From assembly GCA_004431415.1 (NCBI GenBank), contig QPMI01000387.1, positions 1 to 27,408 on the forward strand: a stretch of DNA of 27,408 nucleotides. The letters are read 5' to 3'. Below the pieces are notes generated by a model. The model was not told the origin of the DNA. It did not search any database and saw only the letters and a list, made by a program, of their open reading frames with translations. Below, piece after piece: positions 1 through 9,617 of the stretch (within the stretch, counting starts at the first letter, position 1; the number at the start of each line of letters is the position of its first letter). The DNA is from Cyanophora paradoxa. Its lineage: Eukaryota; Glaucocystophyceae; Cyanophorales; Cyanophoraceae. The position numbers and the translations under genes were made by a program.

Positions 1-670
1 GCGCGGGCGGAGCTGCGGGCGGCGGCTGAGGCGGCGGCCGCCGACCGGCAGGAGAGGCACCAGTGGGCCCGGGTGCGACCCAGCGCCGCTGCGGCCCGAG
101 GGGCGCCGCTGAGGCGGGGGCGCAGGCGCGGCTGGAGCTGCTGACGATGCGGGCCGAGGCGGAGCGGAACCTGCGGCAGGCCACCGCCGGCGTCGCCGGG
201 TGCGCGGCGCCCTCCCCCCGGCCCCAAGGCCCTGCGAGCGCCGACGGCCCCTGGCGCAGCGGACCCGGGCCTCGGCCTCGTACGCCCCCGCCGAGTCGGA
301 GGCGGGCGCGTCGCTGCGGAGCCTGCAGCAGCAGCTGCAGGCGGGGGCGGAGGGGGCGTCGCCCGCGGGGGCGGGCCGGGGGGCGACTGCCGGCGAGTCG
401 CGGCTGGGCTCGCGGCGGCCGAGCGGGTCGTCCGCGGGGGGGAGCATCCTGGCGGAGGCGGAGCAGGAGGCGCAGGGCCTGCGGAGCTACCTCGACGACC
501 TCGACCGCACGCTCTTGACCCGCTACGGCGTTTCCTCCCAGGCGCCCCGTGCCCGCCCTACGCCCCAGCGGCCCATCGGCGGCGCCCGCCTAGGCCGCGC
601 CGGCGCCGGCGAGCCCGGGCGCAACCCCTACGACGACCTGCTCAGCGAGCTCGAGCTCTCCGCCCGCTGA
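1..670 (+). CDS. C-terminal part of an Ala/Glu-rich coiled-coil protein (5' end outside the window)
   Basis: The reading frame is open from base 1 and ends at the TGA at 668-670. Visible exons are about 1-75 (Ala/Glu/Arg-rich helix), about 130-201 (helix containing LELLTMRAEAERNLRQ) and about 262-670. The last exon carries LRSLQQQLQAG, a Gly/Ser/Ala-rich linker, a second short helix with LRSYLDDLDRTLLTRYG, and an acidic tail ending NPYDDLLSELELSAR. The first intron runs from a GTGCG donor to CAG near 129 and contains CTGAGG followed by a G-run. The donor of the second intron is uncertain: a GC donor keeps the frame better than the nearby GT. I recognise no catalytic or binding domain. A structural or scaffold coiled-coil protein is possible, but this is not assigned. 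It converges with the next gene, about 110 bp between the two stops. Confidence 0.6.
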
Positions 671-781
671 CGCCCCGGGTCGACGTCCCCACCCCGCACT
701 CTCCGCAGCTTTCATTGCTTTTTATACATTTCAATATTGATGCACTACGAAACAAGTGCAGCACCCGTGGGAAGGCAGCGC

Positions 782-1727
782 TTAGCGACCTGTCAAAAAG
801 GAAATGAGCGCCGAAGAGGAAAGAGGAAAAGAAGAAGCTCGCACGGTCGCGGCGGTAGTTGTTGTTCGAGGGCGCCTTGGGCTTCGCCTCGCTCACGGAG
901 ACCTCGCGGCCGGCGATCCTGCGCGACGAGGCGATCAGAGCTCGTCCTGTCAAGGAATTCGAGGCCTCGCCGAAGAACAAAACGCACGAGGTGCCGTTCA
1001 GCTCCTCCGCCGCCTTGCGGCCGGCCTCCTTGTCGAGCATCTCGACGAACGCGAAGCCGCGGGACCGGCCCGTCTCCTTGTCGAGGGGGATCGAAACGCG
1101 GTGCACCTCGCCGTAGCGCGAGAACTCCTGCATGAGGTCGTCCTCGTTGGCCTTGAAGGACAGGTTGCCAACGTAAATGTTGAAGATATCCTTCGCGGCG
1201 ACGAAGCGGCGGAAGCGCTGGTTGGTCGCGAGCTCCTGTGTGCCGGTCAGTGCCGATCAGAGGCGAAGGGAGGCCCGAGGCGGGGAGGGACGCGCCTTGA
1301 GCTCCTCGGCCTTCACATACCACTGGTAGTCGCACTTCCCGCACTTGACCTCGCGGCCGTCCACGGGGATCGCGTCCTTGGCGATGGTGTAGCTCGCGCC
1401 GCAGCTCGGGCAAGTAATGTACGTCTTCAAGGGCGCGGCCGCCGCTTCTTCCGGAGCCGCAACTTCCTCAGAAGCGACGATCTGGAACCGCTGGGCTGGC
1501 TGGCTCGTCGCGTGCGCGAGAGGGATCGCACAGCCCGACACGGACGCGAAGAAGCGGGGGAGGGAGGAGGGGGAGGACGCGAAGAACTCGGTCCGCAGAA
1601 TCGAAGACGCCCTGGAGGCTGCGGGGGACGGGGCCGCACTCTGGCTGCACGCGGACGAATATCCAAGACCCGCCGGCACGCGCTGGGCGATCGTCGAGCT
1701 GGAAACTACTGTGGTAAACGCCTGCAT
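782..1727 (-). CDS. Plastid-targeted zinc-ribbon plus RRM RNA-binding protein
   Basis: Four exons join cleanly: 1727-1296, 1235-988, 918-845 and 789-782, giving 253 residues. Residues 1 to about 80 are Ser/Ala-rich with few acids and start MQAF, consistent with a plastid transit peptide with an early Phe. A CxxC...CxxC zinc ribbon follows (CPSCGASY ... KCGKC), like the MJ0042-type ribbon. A complete RRM comes next, with RNP2 (IYVGNL) and RNP1 (RGFAFVEM), ending AGREVSVSEAKPK. The RRM closely resembles cyanobacterial and chloroplast single-RRM proteins, so a role in plastid RNA binding or processing is inferred. Intron 1 must use a GC donor (GCGCGT) to keep frame. Introns 2 and 3 are GT-AG, and intron 3 has an ordinary polypyrimidine tract. 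The last exon is only 8 nt and finishes the tail NNNYRRDRR. An in-frame ATG upstream at about 1841 is possible, but 1727 fits a transit peptide better. Confidence 0.85.
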
Positions 1728-2161
1728 CCTTGGGGGGGCTGTTCGAGCTGCGGAGGGCGAACGGGCTGGGCTTTCCGGGCGACTTCGATCTTGACGCACT
1801 GTACCCGTCGCCACCATACAAAGCCTGTCAAAGCTGCGCATGCGCAGTGCTGGCTAAAGCGGAACGCGTTGATCGCGACTCCGGTGATCGTTGCACTGCG
1901 CACAACGATGCGTACGTGGAGCTGAGCTGTCGCTCGCGCGCTTGCGCGCGCACCACGCGTGCGCATGCATATGTACACGCGTGTGAGTGCGCACTCTGTC
2001 ACGCAGCTAGAATGACAGACTAGTTTTAGCTAGTCTAACTATAGAGACTTGCCGGGACCAGGGCGCCCTACCACTGTACACGGCCCCCGGCCCCGCGCTA
2101 TAGCTAGCCCTAGCTTGCGCTGCAGCTACAGGTTCCACGGTTGCGCATTCGGGGGATCGCC
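1728..2161. other. Intergenic region: 5' flank of the RRM gene and 3' flank of AMP deaminase
   Basis: I see no coding segment with family support here. The DNA is less GC-rich than the neighbouring genes and rich in CTAG/AGCT words, with an imperfect palindrome around 2019-2040 (TAGTTTTAGCTAGTCTA). The RRM gene promoter should lie on its left side (minus strand) and the AMP deaminase poly(A) region on its right. No clear TATA box is visible. Confidence 0.5.
1835..1846. promoter_or_regulatory. Perfect 12-bp palindrome TGCGCATGCGCA upstream of the RRM gene
   Basis: TGCGCATGCGCA is self-complementary, and with its flanks CTGCGCATGCGCAG is a 14-bp palindrome. It lies about 110 bp upstream of the chosen ATG of the minus-strand RRM gene. 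The 10-base core GCATGCGCAG recurs at 12657, 12998 and 13082; the last two positions look like intron 3' ends, so the word may have more than one meaning. In animals the same palindrome is the NRF1 site. A regulatory role here is only a guess from position and symmetry. Confidence 0.3.
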
Positions 2162-5100
2162 TCATATCTTGAGGTTCGCCATCCCCCCCGCGGCGCTGGA
2201 GCCGGAGACGTTCACGACGGGGAGCGCCCCCGTGGAGCTCTGCGGGCGCCCGTCGCGCAGGGACCCGTCGGGGCGCTGCAGCTGCGCGGCCGCGTAGAGC
2301 GGCGCGTTGTGCGCCGCCGCGCTCGCCGCCGCCTGCGTCGCCACCGCCGCCGCCGCCGCCGCCGCCACGGCCGCCTGCACCGGCGCGGGTCAGCCCGGGA
2401 CGGATGGGGTCGAGGGGGCGGGCGGGGCGGGGCGGGCCTGGCGGCCTGCTGTGCGGCGTTGACGGCGGCGTGGGCGGCGGCGGCGGCGGCGGAGGCGTTG
2501 GTGGGGCCGGCGCCAAGCTCGAGGAGGCGGGCGGGGAGCTCGGGGGGGCCCCCGGGGCCCGGGCCGGCGGCGGGCCCCGGACTCGAGGGCTGCTGCCGGT
2601 GCACGATCATGTGCTCGTTGATGAGCGTCTCGTGCCGGAACTTGATCCGGATGTTCGGCACGTTCGTCTTGTGGATGTCTGTCCGCCCGGTCAGGCGGAG
2701 GGGCGGCGGGGCGTCGGGGTGCGGGGGCGGCGGGGCGGCAGGGACCGTTGCCGGCGGCGCCGGGGAGGAAGTAGGTGGGCCCGAGCCAGCAGGCCTTGAC
2801 GGGGTGCTCGAAGCCCGACATGAGCACCGAGTTGCGCGCCATCTCGCAGAGGTCGCACGCCGACAGCTTCCACACCTGCCGCCCCCCAGCCCCCGTTCAG
2901 CGCCCCCCGGCGGGCGGGCGCGCCCGGGGGCCCCGGGAAGGAAGAAGGCGGGCCTGGGCGGCGACGGAGTACTCCTCCACGAGGGGCTCCTTGGTGAAGT
3001 GGATCAGCAGCGGGTCGTCCGTCGAGAGGCACACCTGCGGGGGGGAGGCGCGGCGCCCTCAGCCGCCCGCGGCTGTGCCGTGAGGCGCGCGGCGGCGGGC
3101 GGGCGGGCGGGGACGCGCCCGGAGGCCGCGGGCGAAGTACTTGGGGAAGGGGTTGCGGTGGTAGTCGAGGAAGAGGGAGTTGTTGGAGAGGGGCGACATG
3201 GCGATGGGGATCTGCGCGAGGTAGTAGAGGTAGCACAGCGTCGGCGCCTTGCGCAGCACGATCCCGTGCGAGATGTTCTCCGCCAGCAGGAACGCCCTGC
3301 CAGGGGCGCGGGAGGGGCGGGGTGAGGGGAACGGCGCGGCTGCGGGGCGGGGGCGGCGGGGCGGACGAGGCGAGGTGCTCGGCGTCGCCCGACTCGCCGC
3401 AGTGCGGCCGGAAGGAGAAGGTGGTGAAGCTGCGCGGGCTCAGGCGAGGGGGCGGGGGGAGAAAGCCGGGCTACCGCACGCACCCCTTGGCCTCGCGGAA
3501 GCGGTTGAGGGTGTAGAGGTTGGCGTAGAGGTAGCTGCGGGCACGCCCTCAGGCGGGCCGGGGCGCGGCGGCCCGGCGGCGCGCGGGGCGCGCGCGCACT
3601 AGACGTAGTAGCTGTAGGGGGGGTTGGAGGAGCCCGTCCAGTCGGCGGGGGCGGGGACGGCGTTGGGGTCGATGCGCGGGTCGGGCCGCGACTCGTCGTC
3701 CACGCAGTCGAAGCCGACCACCTGGGGCCCCCTCGGAGGAGATCCAAGGGCGGGCCGGGGGCAGCCGGCGGGGTCAGACCTGCTGGAGGAACATGTGGAC
3801 CTCGGGGTGCGAGGAGGGGTCCTTCGTCGCCTCGAAGAGCGGCTCGAAGATGTCTGCCCCCGGCCCCTCAGCAGGGCGGGGCGGGGCGGGCGGGGCGGGG
3901 CGGGGCAGGCGGGGCGCGCTGTCGAGGAGGTCCTGGAAGCACTTCACGTCCCCCGCCGCCCGGAAGGTCTCGTACAGCCGCGGCACCTGCCCGCCCCCCG
4001 CCCCCGCCTCAGCTGTGGCCCGTAGGGCGGGGGCCGGCGGGCGGGGCGGGGCGGGCGGGCGCCTGGATGAGCCAGCGGACGTTGTCGCAGTAGAGCTTGT
4101 TGGAGCAGATCCAGCGTGCGAGCTTGTCCCACTCGGGGCGCCTGCGCCCGTAGATGGAGATGCGGTACTCGGCCATCTGGTACTTGCTCGAGGCGAGGTC
4201 CGCAAAGACCTCCCGCGAGATCTCCGCCAGGTACCGCCCCTCGATCAGGTTGTCCGTCTTCAGGAAGATCTCGCGGAGGCGCGACTGCCCCGCCGGGTTG
4301 TACTTCAGGTTGAACCGGTCGAACCGGTGGAACGTCCCCTTGTCCGCCTGCCCCGCCCCCCGCCGAGCTTCAGCGGCGAGCGGGCGGGGCGCGGCCGGGC
4401 GGGGCGCGGCCGAGCGCGGCGGGGCGGCCGGCGCGGGAGAGGGCGCACGTGCATGTCGAGGGTGTCGATGGAGAGGTCGTAGGGGGTCAGCCCGAGCGAC
4501 TCGAACACCTGCCGCCCCGCCCCGCCCCGTCCCGTCACGCCGCGCGCAGCGGGCAGCGGCGCGGGGACGGCGCGCCTCCTTGAGGGTCAGGTGCTTCCCG
4601 TCGCGGAAAATGACCACCTCCTGCGCCGGCGTCGGCCGGGCCGGGGCGGGGGCGGGGGAGGGTCGGGGTCGGGAGAGGGGCGGGGGCGGCGCACGTGGGA
4701 GGAGGTCTTCATCTTGTGCTTGATGAAGCGGAGCAGGTGCTTCTGGTTCATGCACGCCGTGTGGTGCACGTGCGTGTCCACCTGCGCCCCCCGGCCCCGG
4801 CCCCGTCTCGCGCCCCGCCCCGCCCCCCGAGGCGGGGACAGCTCTCGCCTTTCGGACGTTGTAGAAGTCGCGGTGGGGCACGCGCTGCGCCGCGGCGTCA
4901 GCGGAGCCGCGGGGCGGGGCGGGGCGGGGCATGGCGGGGCGGGGGTACACGCGCCTTCTGGGCGACGAGCTCCTTGTCGTCGTTGAGGAGGAGGTGGAGG
5001 TTGAAGCGGGCCTCGAGCAGCAGCAGCCGCCGGTAGCTGAACGTCTTCGTCGGGCCGTCGTTGCTGATCTTCATCAGCCGCTGCAGGTCCTTGTAGTACT

Positions 5101-6321
5101 GGCCAACGGAGATTGCCCCGTGAACCGCCTCCTGCCCCTTCTCCGCCGCTGGCCCCGCGCCTCGGCCGGCCGCACGGCGCGGGGCGGGGCGGGGCGGGGC
5201 GGCGCACCCTCGGCGCTCTCGTAGACAGTGAAGACGCCGCCCTTCGCGACGTAGTGGTGCTGCGCAGCCGCCCTCGGGCCCAAGCGGTTGCGGCACGGGA
5301 TTATAACCGGGGCGCACGGAGGAGGGCCCCGGGATGTCGCAGGAGAAGGGCTTGAAGGGGCACCCGATCTGCACCGTCGAGCTGTTCCCGAAGTGCGGGT
5401 TCGTCGGCGGCGGCGGCACAAAGAGGTGGTCCCCATCCTGCGGACCACGAAGGCCGCGCACGACCGTTCGGCAGCGAAGGAAGAAGGAACAAAGAGGAAA
5501 AGGGGGAGCGGCCGGCGCCCGCACGAGCCCTGTGTGTCTAGCGCACCTCCCACGGCTGCTTTTGGTTCTTGAAGAGGTACCGATCGCGCATGTCCATCGC
5601 CTCGCGTAGCGCCGCGCATGCCGCGTACGCATCTTCGCTCATCTCCTGGTCGGCTGCGCACGGCGTGTGACGTCAGCGCTGCCCGGCGCGCTAGACGTGC
5701 TCGAGTTGCGCAGCTAGAGGATCTATTGCGCTACGAAAGACGCCAGCAAGCGCGCTGGGCCGAGACCCGTGGCCGCTCGAAGGGACGCAGCGCACCGCCC
5801 TCAAGGCGCAGGCGCGCGAACTCCTCTGGGTCCACAGAGTCGCGAGAGAACTTCACGGGCCCTTTTGTCGGATCGCTCACAGCGCCCTGCGCGCACGTAC
5901 GCGGTGAGCGCTGCGGGCGCAACCGCGCGGGCCCGGGGGACGAGTCAGAACCACCTTCGGCGACCGGATGCCGGGACTGCGCAGTCCCGGGTGCAAATGC
6001 ATGCTGGTAGTGGTTCCTAAGAACGACGAGGAGTGCAATGGCGTGCTTGGCTCCATCTCATCCCCATCCGCATCTAGATCTGCGTCGTCCTCAGGAGCAT
6101 GGTCGGCATCGATCGGCATAGGCGACCCGCGGAGCGAGGTCAAAATGCGGTCGATCTTTCCCACTTGGTGAGCAATGTTCGCCTGGCCGGACAGATCAGC
6201 CGAGGAACGAACGCAGCGGTCGTGACAGCGCGCGGGACCGCACCGCTTGGGAAACCGCACGAATAGCGCTTTCTCCAGCGCCGTCCAGCGCCGTGTCTAG
6301 CGACCGCCGCGCTCCAGACAT
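2162..6321 (-). CDS. AMPD: AMP deaminase (AMP to IMP plus ammonia)
   Basis: A minus-strand gene of about 16 or more short exons covers nearly the whole AMP deaminase family in order. The N-terminal region includes [16 protein letters not shown] (about 5820-5870) and [15 protein letters not shown] (about 5550-5600), then [14 protein letters not shown]. Next come [31 protein letters not shown] and the zinc-binding HxH motif THVHH (about 4763-4779). The catalytic part continues with [29 protein letters not shown] (about 3389-3412), [23 protein letters not shown] and LSTDDP (about 3010-3030). Family active-site motifs are present, so it should be active in purine nucleotide balance. Introns mix GT and GC donors: GCGCCC before VPRLYE, GCGCGT before VPHRDF, GCCCGC before VWKLSA. 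The C-terminus has an unusual Pro/Ala-rich tail of well over 100 residues ending GGMANLKI. The start is uncertain: 6321 is the first plausible ATG, but the first junction is unresolved. Confidence 0.92.
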
Positions 6322-6627
6322 TGCGTGTACGTATGCGTCGAGACTCAGTGACTGCGCCGAAAATTGGGGTAGGCGCCGAAAAGAGACCTCCAGGCCTAGG
6401 GCAGCGGCGCTCGCGCGCGCTAGCGCTAGCGCTAGCTGGCCGGCCCTGCAGCAGGCCTAGGTTTTCTGAAGATATCGCGATCGATAGCGATCTGAACTAC
6501 GTATACGCGCCGGGGCGCCGGCGACTAGCGCGCGCGCCGCGGCGCGCTGGTGCCAATTGCAAGGCCCAGCGCCGGCGACATCGACGTCATGTCTCAAGCT
6601 TCTACTTGTGATTACGACTGTGGCATT
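6322..6627. other. Intergenic region rich in short palindromes
   Basis: No supported gene. It holds repeated GCGCTA/TAGCGC units near 6412-6436, an ATCGCGATCGATAGCGATC cluster near 6474-6492, and a GC-palindromic stretch (GGGGCGCCGG, GCGCGCGCCGCGGCGCGC) at about 6512-6548. It contains the 5' flank of AMP deaminase and the 3' flank of the zinc-finger/SAP gene. I cannot identify a specific site. Confidence 0.45.
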
Positions 6628-9309
6628 TCAAGCTTCCACAACGGCCTCTACCTTCACGTCGACGCCGGGGACGCCGCTCGAGCTCGGCGGTGGCGCGCAC
6701 GCGTGCGCGGCCTCGCTCGCCGGCGGAGCCGAGGAGGCCGCGACGCCTGCAGCTGCGCATGCGTCGCCGCCGAGGCCGGGGGCACCGGCTGCCGCGGCCT
6801 GGGCCCGGCCGCGGCCGCGCAGGCCCCGCGCCGAGATCTCGGCGGCGAGCTCCGCCTGCAGGGCGTCCCAGCTGCCGGCGACAGAGCGTGAGCCGGGGGC
6901 GGCGAAGCGGGGGAGGGGGGGAGGGGGGAGGGGGTGAGGGGCTGCGGCGCCGGCGCACGCTTGGACGGCCTCGGGCGGGGCTCCGTCGCTGACGGCCGCG
7001 TGCTCGAAGGCGGCGAGCACCTCCCGCCGCCGGATCGGCGCCAGGCGACCCTCCTCCAGCCTGCACGGGGCGAGGGAGGTCTCGGCTGGGGCAGGGGGCG
7101 GACGTCGGGGCGGGGCGGGGGGCGCGGACCCGGCGGCGGCGGCGTGGAGGGAGTGGAGGGCGGCGAGGGCCGCCGCGTACAGCCGGGGGCCCTCCTCCAG
7201 GGGGGTACTCGACCACGGGTCTGCCGCGCTCGCCATGCGCTGCAGCGCCCTGCAGACGGGGCATCTAAGCATTCCCGGAGAGGGCGGGGAGGCCAAGGGA
7301 CGCCGGAGGGGTCCGCACCCCCGCGCTGTCTCGAGTGCCTTTGACCGCCCACCGGCCGCCGCCCGGCCCCGCCGCCGCGATCCGCTGCCGGTCGCCTCCT
7401 CCGCCGCTGGTGCCGGCTCCCGCAGAGCAGCGGCGGCAGCCTCCAGGGTGGGGGCCCACCCCGTCATCTCGAGCCGCCTGCGCTCGCCCAAGTGAGCCTC
7501 GAGCAGGGCACAGCCCCGCCGAGAGGCTTGCAGACCTGTTCCGGACGCTCGCCGGCTCGCCGTGCTCGCGCTTGGCCCGCGGCGCCTTCGGGGCCGACGC
7601 CGCGTCGCTGGAGGCGGCGGTCGTGGCCTGACCGGCCTTGCGGGGTGTGAGACTTTGAGGGCAGGGGCGCGGGAAAGGGGGGTACAGACATCGGGAAGCT
7701 CCACGAGGGAGGACCGGCCGGGGGCGGGCGGCGGCGTCGCCGGTGCCGGCGCCGCGGACGGGGAGGGCGGCGCGGGCGCCTCGGGAGACCCGGGGCCGGC
7801 GCGGGGCCGCGGCGCCCCGCGGATGACGAAGTCGAGCATGCTGCGGCACGGCTTCCGCGGCTGCACCGCCGCCGCCGCAGGCGCAGGCGCGGCTGGCGGG
7901 GCGGTCTGCTGCGGTTCCGGTACGGGAGGGGCCAGAGGGGCGTCGGAGGGCGCGGCCACTGGAGCTGCTGGAGCGGAAGGCGGGGCGGGGCTGAGATCGG
8001 GGGGCGGGGCGGCGGGCGCCAAGTGCGGCACGGGCCCCGGGTCGGGGCGCTCCTGCTGCTGCTCCTGCGGGGCCTGTGCGGAGGGCGCGGCGGCGGTGCC
8101 CGCGGGGCGGCGGGGCTGGCGGGGCGCGGGGCGGGGGCCTCGTCGTCGGAGAGCTCGATGGGAAACTCCTCCGCGGGGTCCGCCCCCTCCTCACCTCCCT
8201 CCCCGTCCCCGTCCTCATCTTCGCTGTCCGAGAGGCCCTCCATGCTCCCCGGTCGCCACGCACCCCGCGAAGAGCGCGGCCCCGCCGGCTGCTGCGCGGC
8301 GCCCGCCGCTCCGGCCGGCGCGGCCGGCGGAGCGCCTGGGGGTGGGGCGGCGTCGCTGGCGAGGACGGCGGCGATGCGGTCGAAGAGCTCGGCCTTGCGC
8401 AGGCCCGAGAAGACCACCCCGCGCGCCTTCAGCCACGCCCGCGCCTTCGCCACCGTCAGCCGCGTCCGCTCCCCGCGCCGCACCAGCACATCGGCTGCCG
8501 ACGGGGGCGCTCAGCGGCGGCGGAGGGCGTTGAGGAGCGCTGAAGGGCCAACCGGGGAGCGTGCGGATGAGCTGCGGGATGGTGCGCACGCCCCTGCACG
8601 AGGGGTACCGCACGCAGCCGAAGAAGTAGCCCCACTCCGACCCCCGCGCCCGCACGTCGGACTGCGGAGGCGAATACGAAGCGCGTGAGGGGCGCGGGGC
8701 TTGGGCTGGGGGTGGTCGAACCCTGCAGCGGGGACACTTCAACTCGGACGGGGCGACGCCCTCCACCTGGGCAGCAGCCGCCGCCAGGCCCGCGGAGTCG
8801 GCGAAAGGGGATTCGTCTGTCGCGCGGTCGTTGGCGGGCAAGCAGCGAGAGCGCGCGCGGGACAGCGATTGCGCACCGTGGCCCCAGAAGCGGTCGTCGT
8901 CTTCCGCGTCGCTCCCAGCGTCCGACCCGCTGTCGCTGTAGCCGATGTCGTGGCCGAAGTCGTCGTAGCACCCGTACCGCCCGTATCCCCGGGCACGTCC
9001 GCCGCCAAAATCGTACGCCTTCTTCTGCTTCGGCTGCTGCTTCTGCTTCTTTTGCTTCGGTTGCTGCTTCTGCTTGCTCCCGTCCGCCTTGCGCTTCTGG
9101 CCCGTCGACGACGAGGCTGCATACGCAGTGCCGCTTGCGGGCGGCCGCGGCGGCGGTGCGTACGCGTACGCGGGCGGCGAGCCGCCCGTCCTCGCGAGGG
9201 CGGCGCGGTGCCTGCGGCCGTTCAGGTGCGCGTGATAGTCTTGCGGGTTCTTGATGGTCGCGGGGCAGATCGTGCACTGCCATGGCAGCGGAGGGACGCC
9301 GCCGGCCAT
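6628..9309 (-). CDS. Nuclear C2H2 / topoisomerase-type zinc finger / SAP-domain protein
   Basis: The start at 9309 gives a U1/zf-met-like C2H2 finger within the first 40 residues (WQCTICPATIKNPQDYHAHL...H). A Lys/Gln-rich basic run (about 9050-9100 on the map) and an acidic Ser/Asp segment follow. A four-Cys finger of the topoisomerase C-terminal type comes next, split by an intron: KCPRCR, then YFFGCVRYPSCRGVRTIPQL (about 8560-8730). A GT-AG intron then leads in frame to a SAP DNA-binding domain (LTVAKARAWLKARG ... RKAELFDRIAAVL, about 8360-8460). The rest is Pro/Ala-rich with acidic patches (SDSEDEDGDGEGGEEG) and two helical segments, ending VDVKVEAVVEA at the TGA 6630-6628. Together these domains suggest a chromatin or DNA-repair factor; no enzyme domain is seen. 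Exon limits in the Pro-rich half are only partly resolved. An apparent CPVC motif near 7250 lies inside a predicted intron and is not counted. Confidence 0.75.
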
Positions 9310-9617
9310 GATATCGATGCGCGATGAAGTTCGTGGTCCAGGGCGATGCGTGTGCTACGCAGGTTCAACTGCAACCGTAGACGACGGGGGGCGATATGGA
9401 CTGCCAACGCGGGACGCGACGTATGCGTCCTTGGAGAATGCCACGAAGGCGCGCCGAGTTTCGAACAACGACGCGCGTACCCGGACCCAGATTCGTCCCC
9501 CAGTAGCCCCAGCCGCACCAGCCATGCCGCCTGTATCTCTCGGTTGCAGCTCATAGATTGCTCGTTGAGACGTTGTTTAAGCGCTGAGGCCCCCCTCCGG
9601 CCGCGCGGAGGCGCGGG
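9310..9617. promoter_or_regulatory. Shared 5' region between two divergent genes
   Basis: The minus-strand SAP gene starts at 9309 and the plus-strand FYVE gene at 9618, so these roughly 308 bp must hold both promoters. The sequence is less GC-rich than the flanking exons. I see no TATA box or repeated element that I could assign. Confidence 0.5.

Noticed and set aside
2141-3325. Long plus-strand open frame (394 codons) and many other long GC-rich frames
   Set aside because: They are antisense or shifted shadows of conserved exons (here AMP deaminase), with Arg/Gly/Pro-rich composition and no domain.
5877-6260. AMP deaminase start at 6260
   Set aside because: The codon there is GTG and the stretch looks like the 5' end of an intron (GTGCGG donor), so it is not used as a start.
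7240-7275. CPVC zinc-binding motif in the SAP gene
   Set aside because: It falls inside a GT-AG intron whose removal joins KALETARG to ALQRMASAADP in frame.
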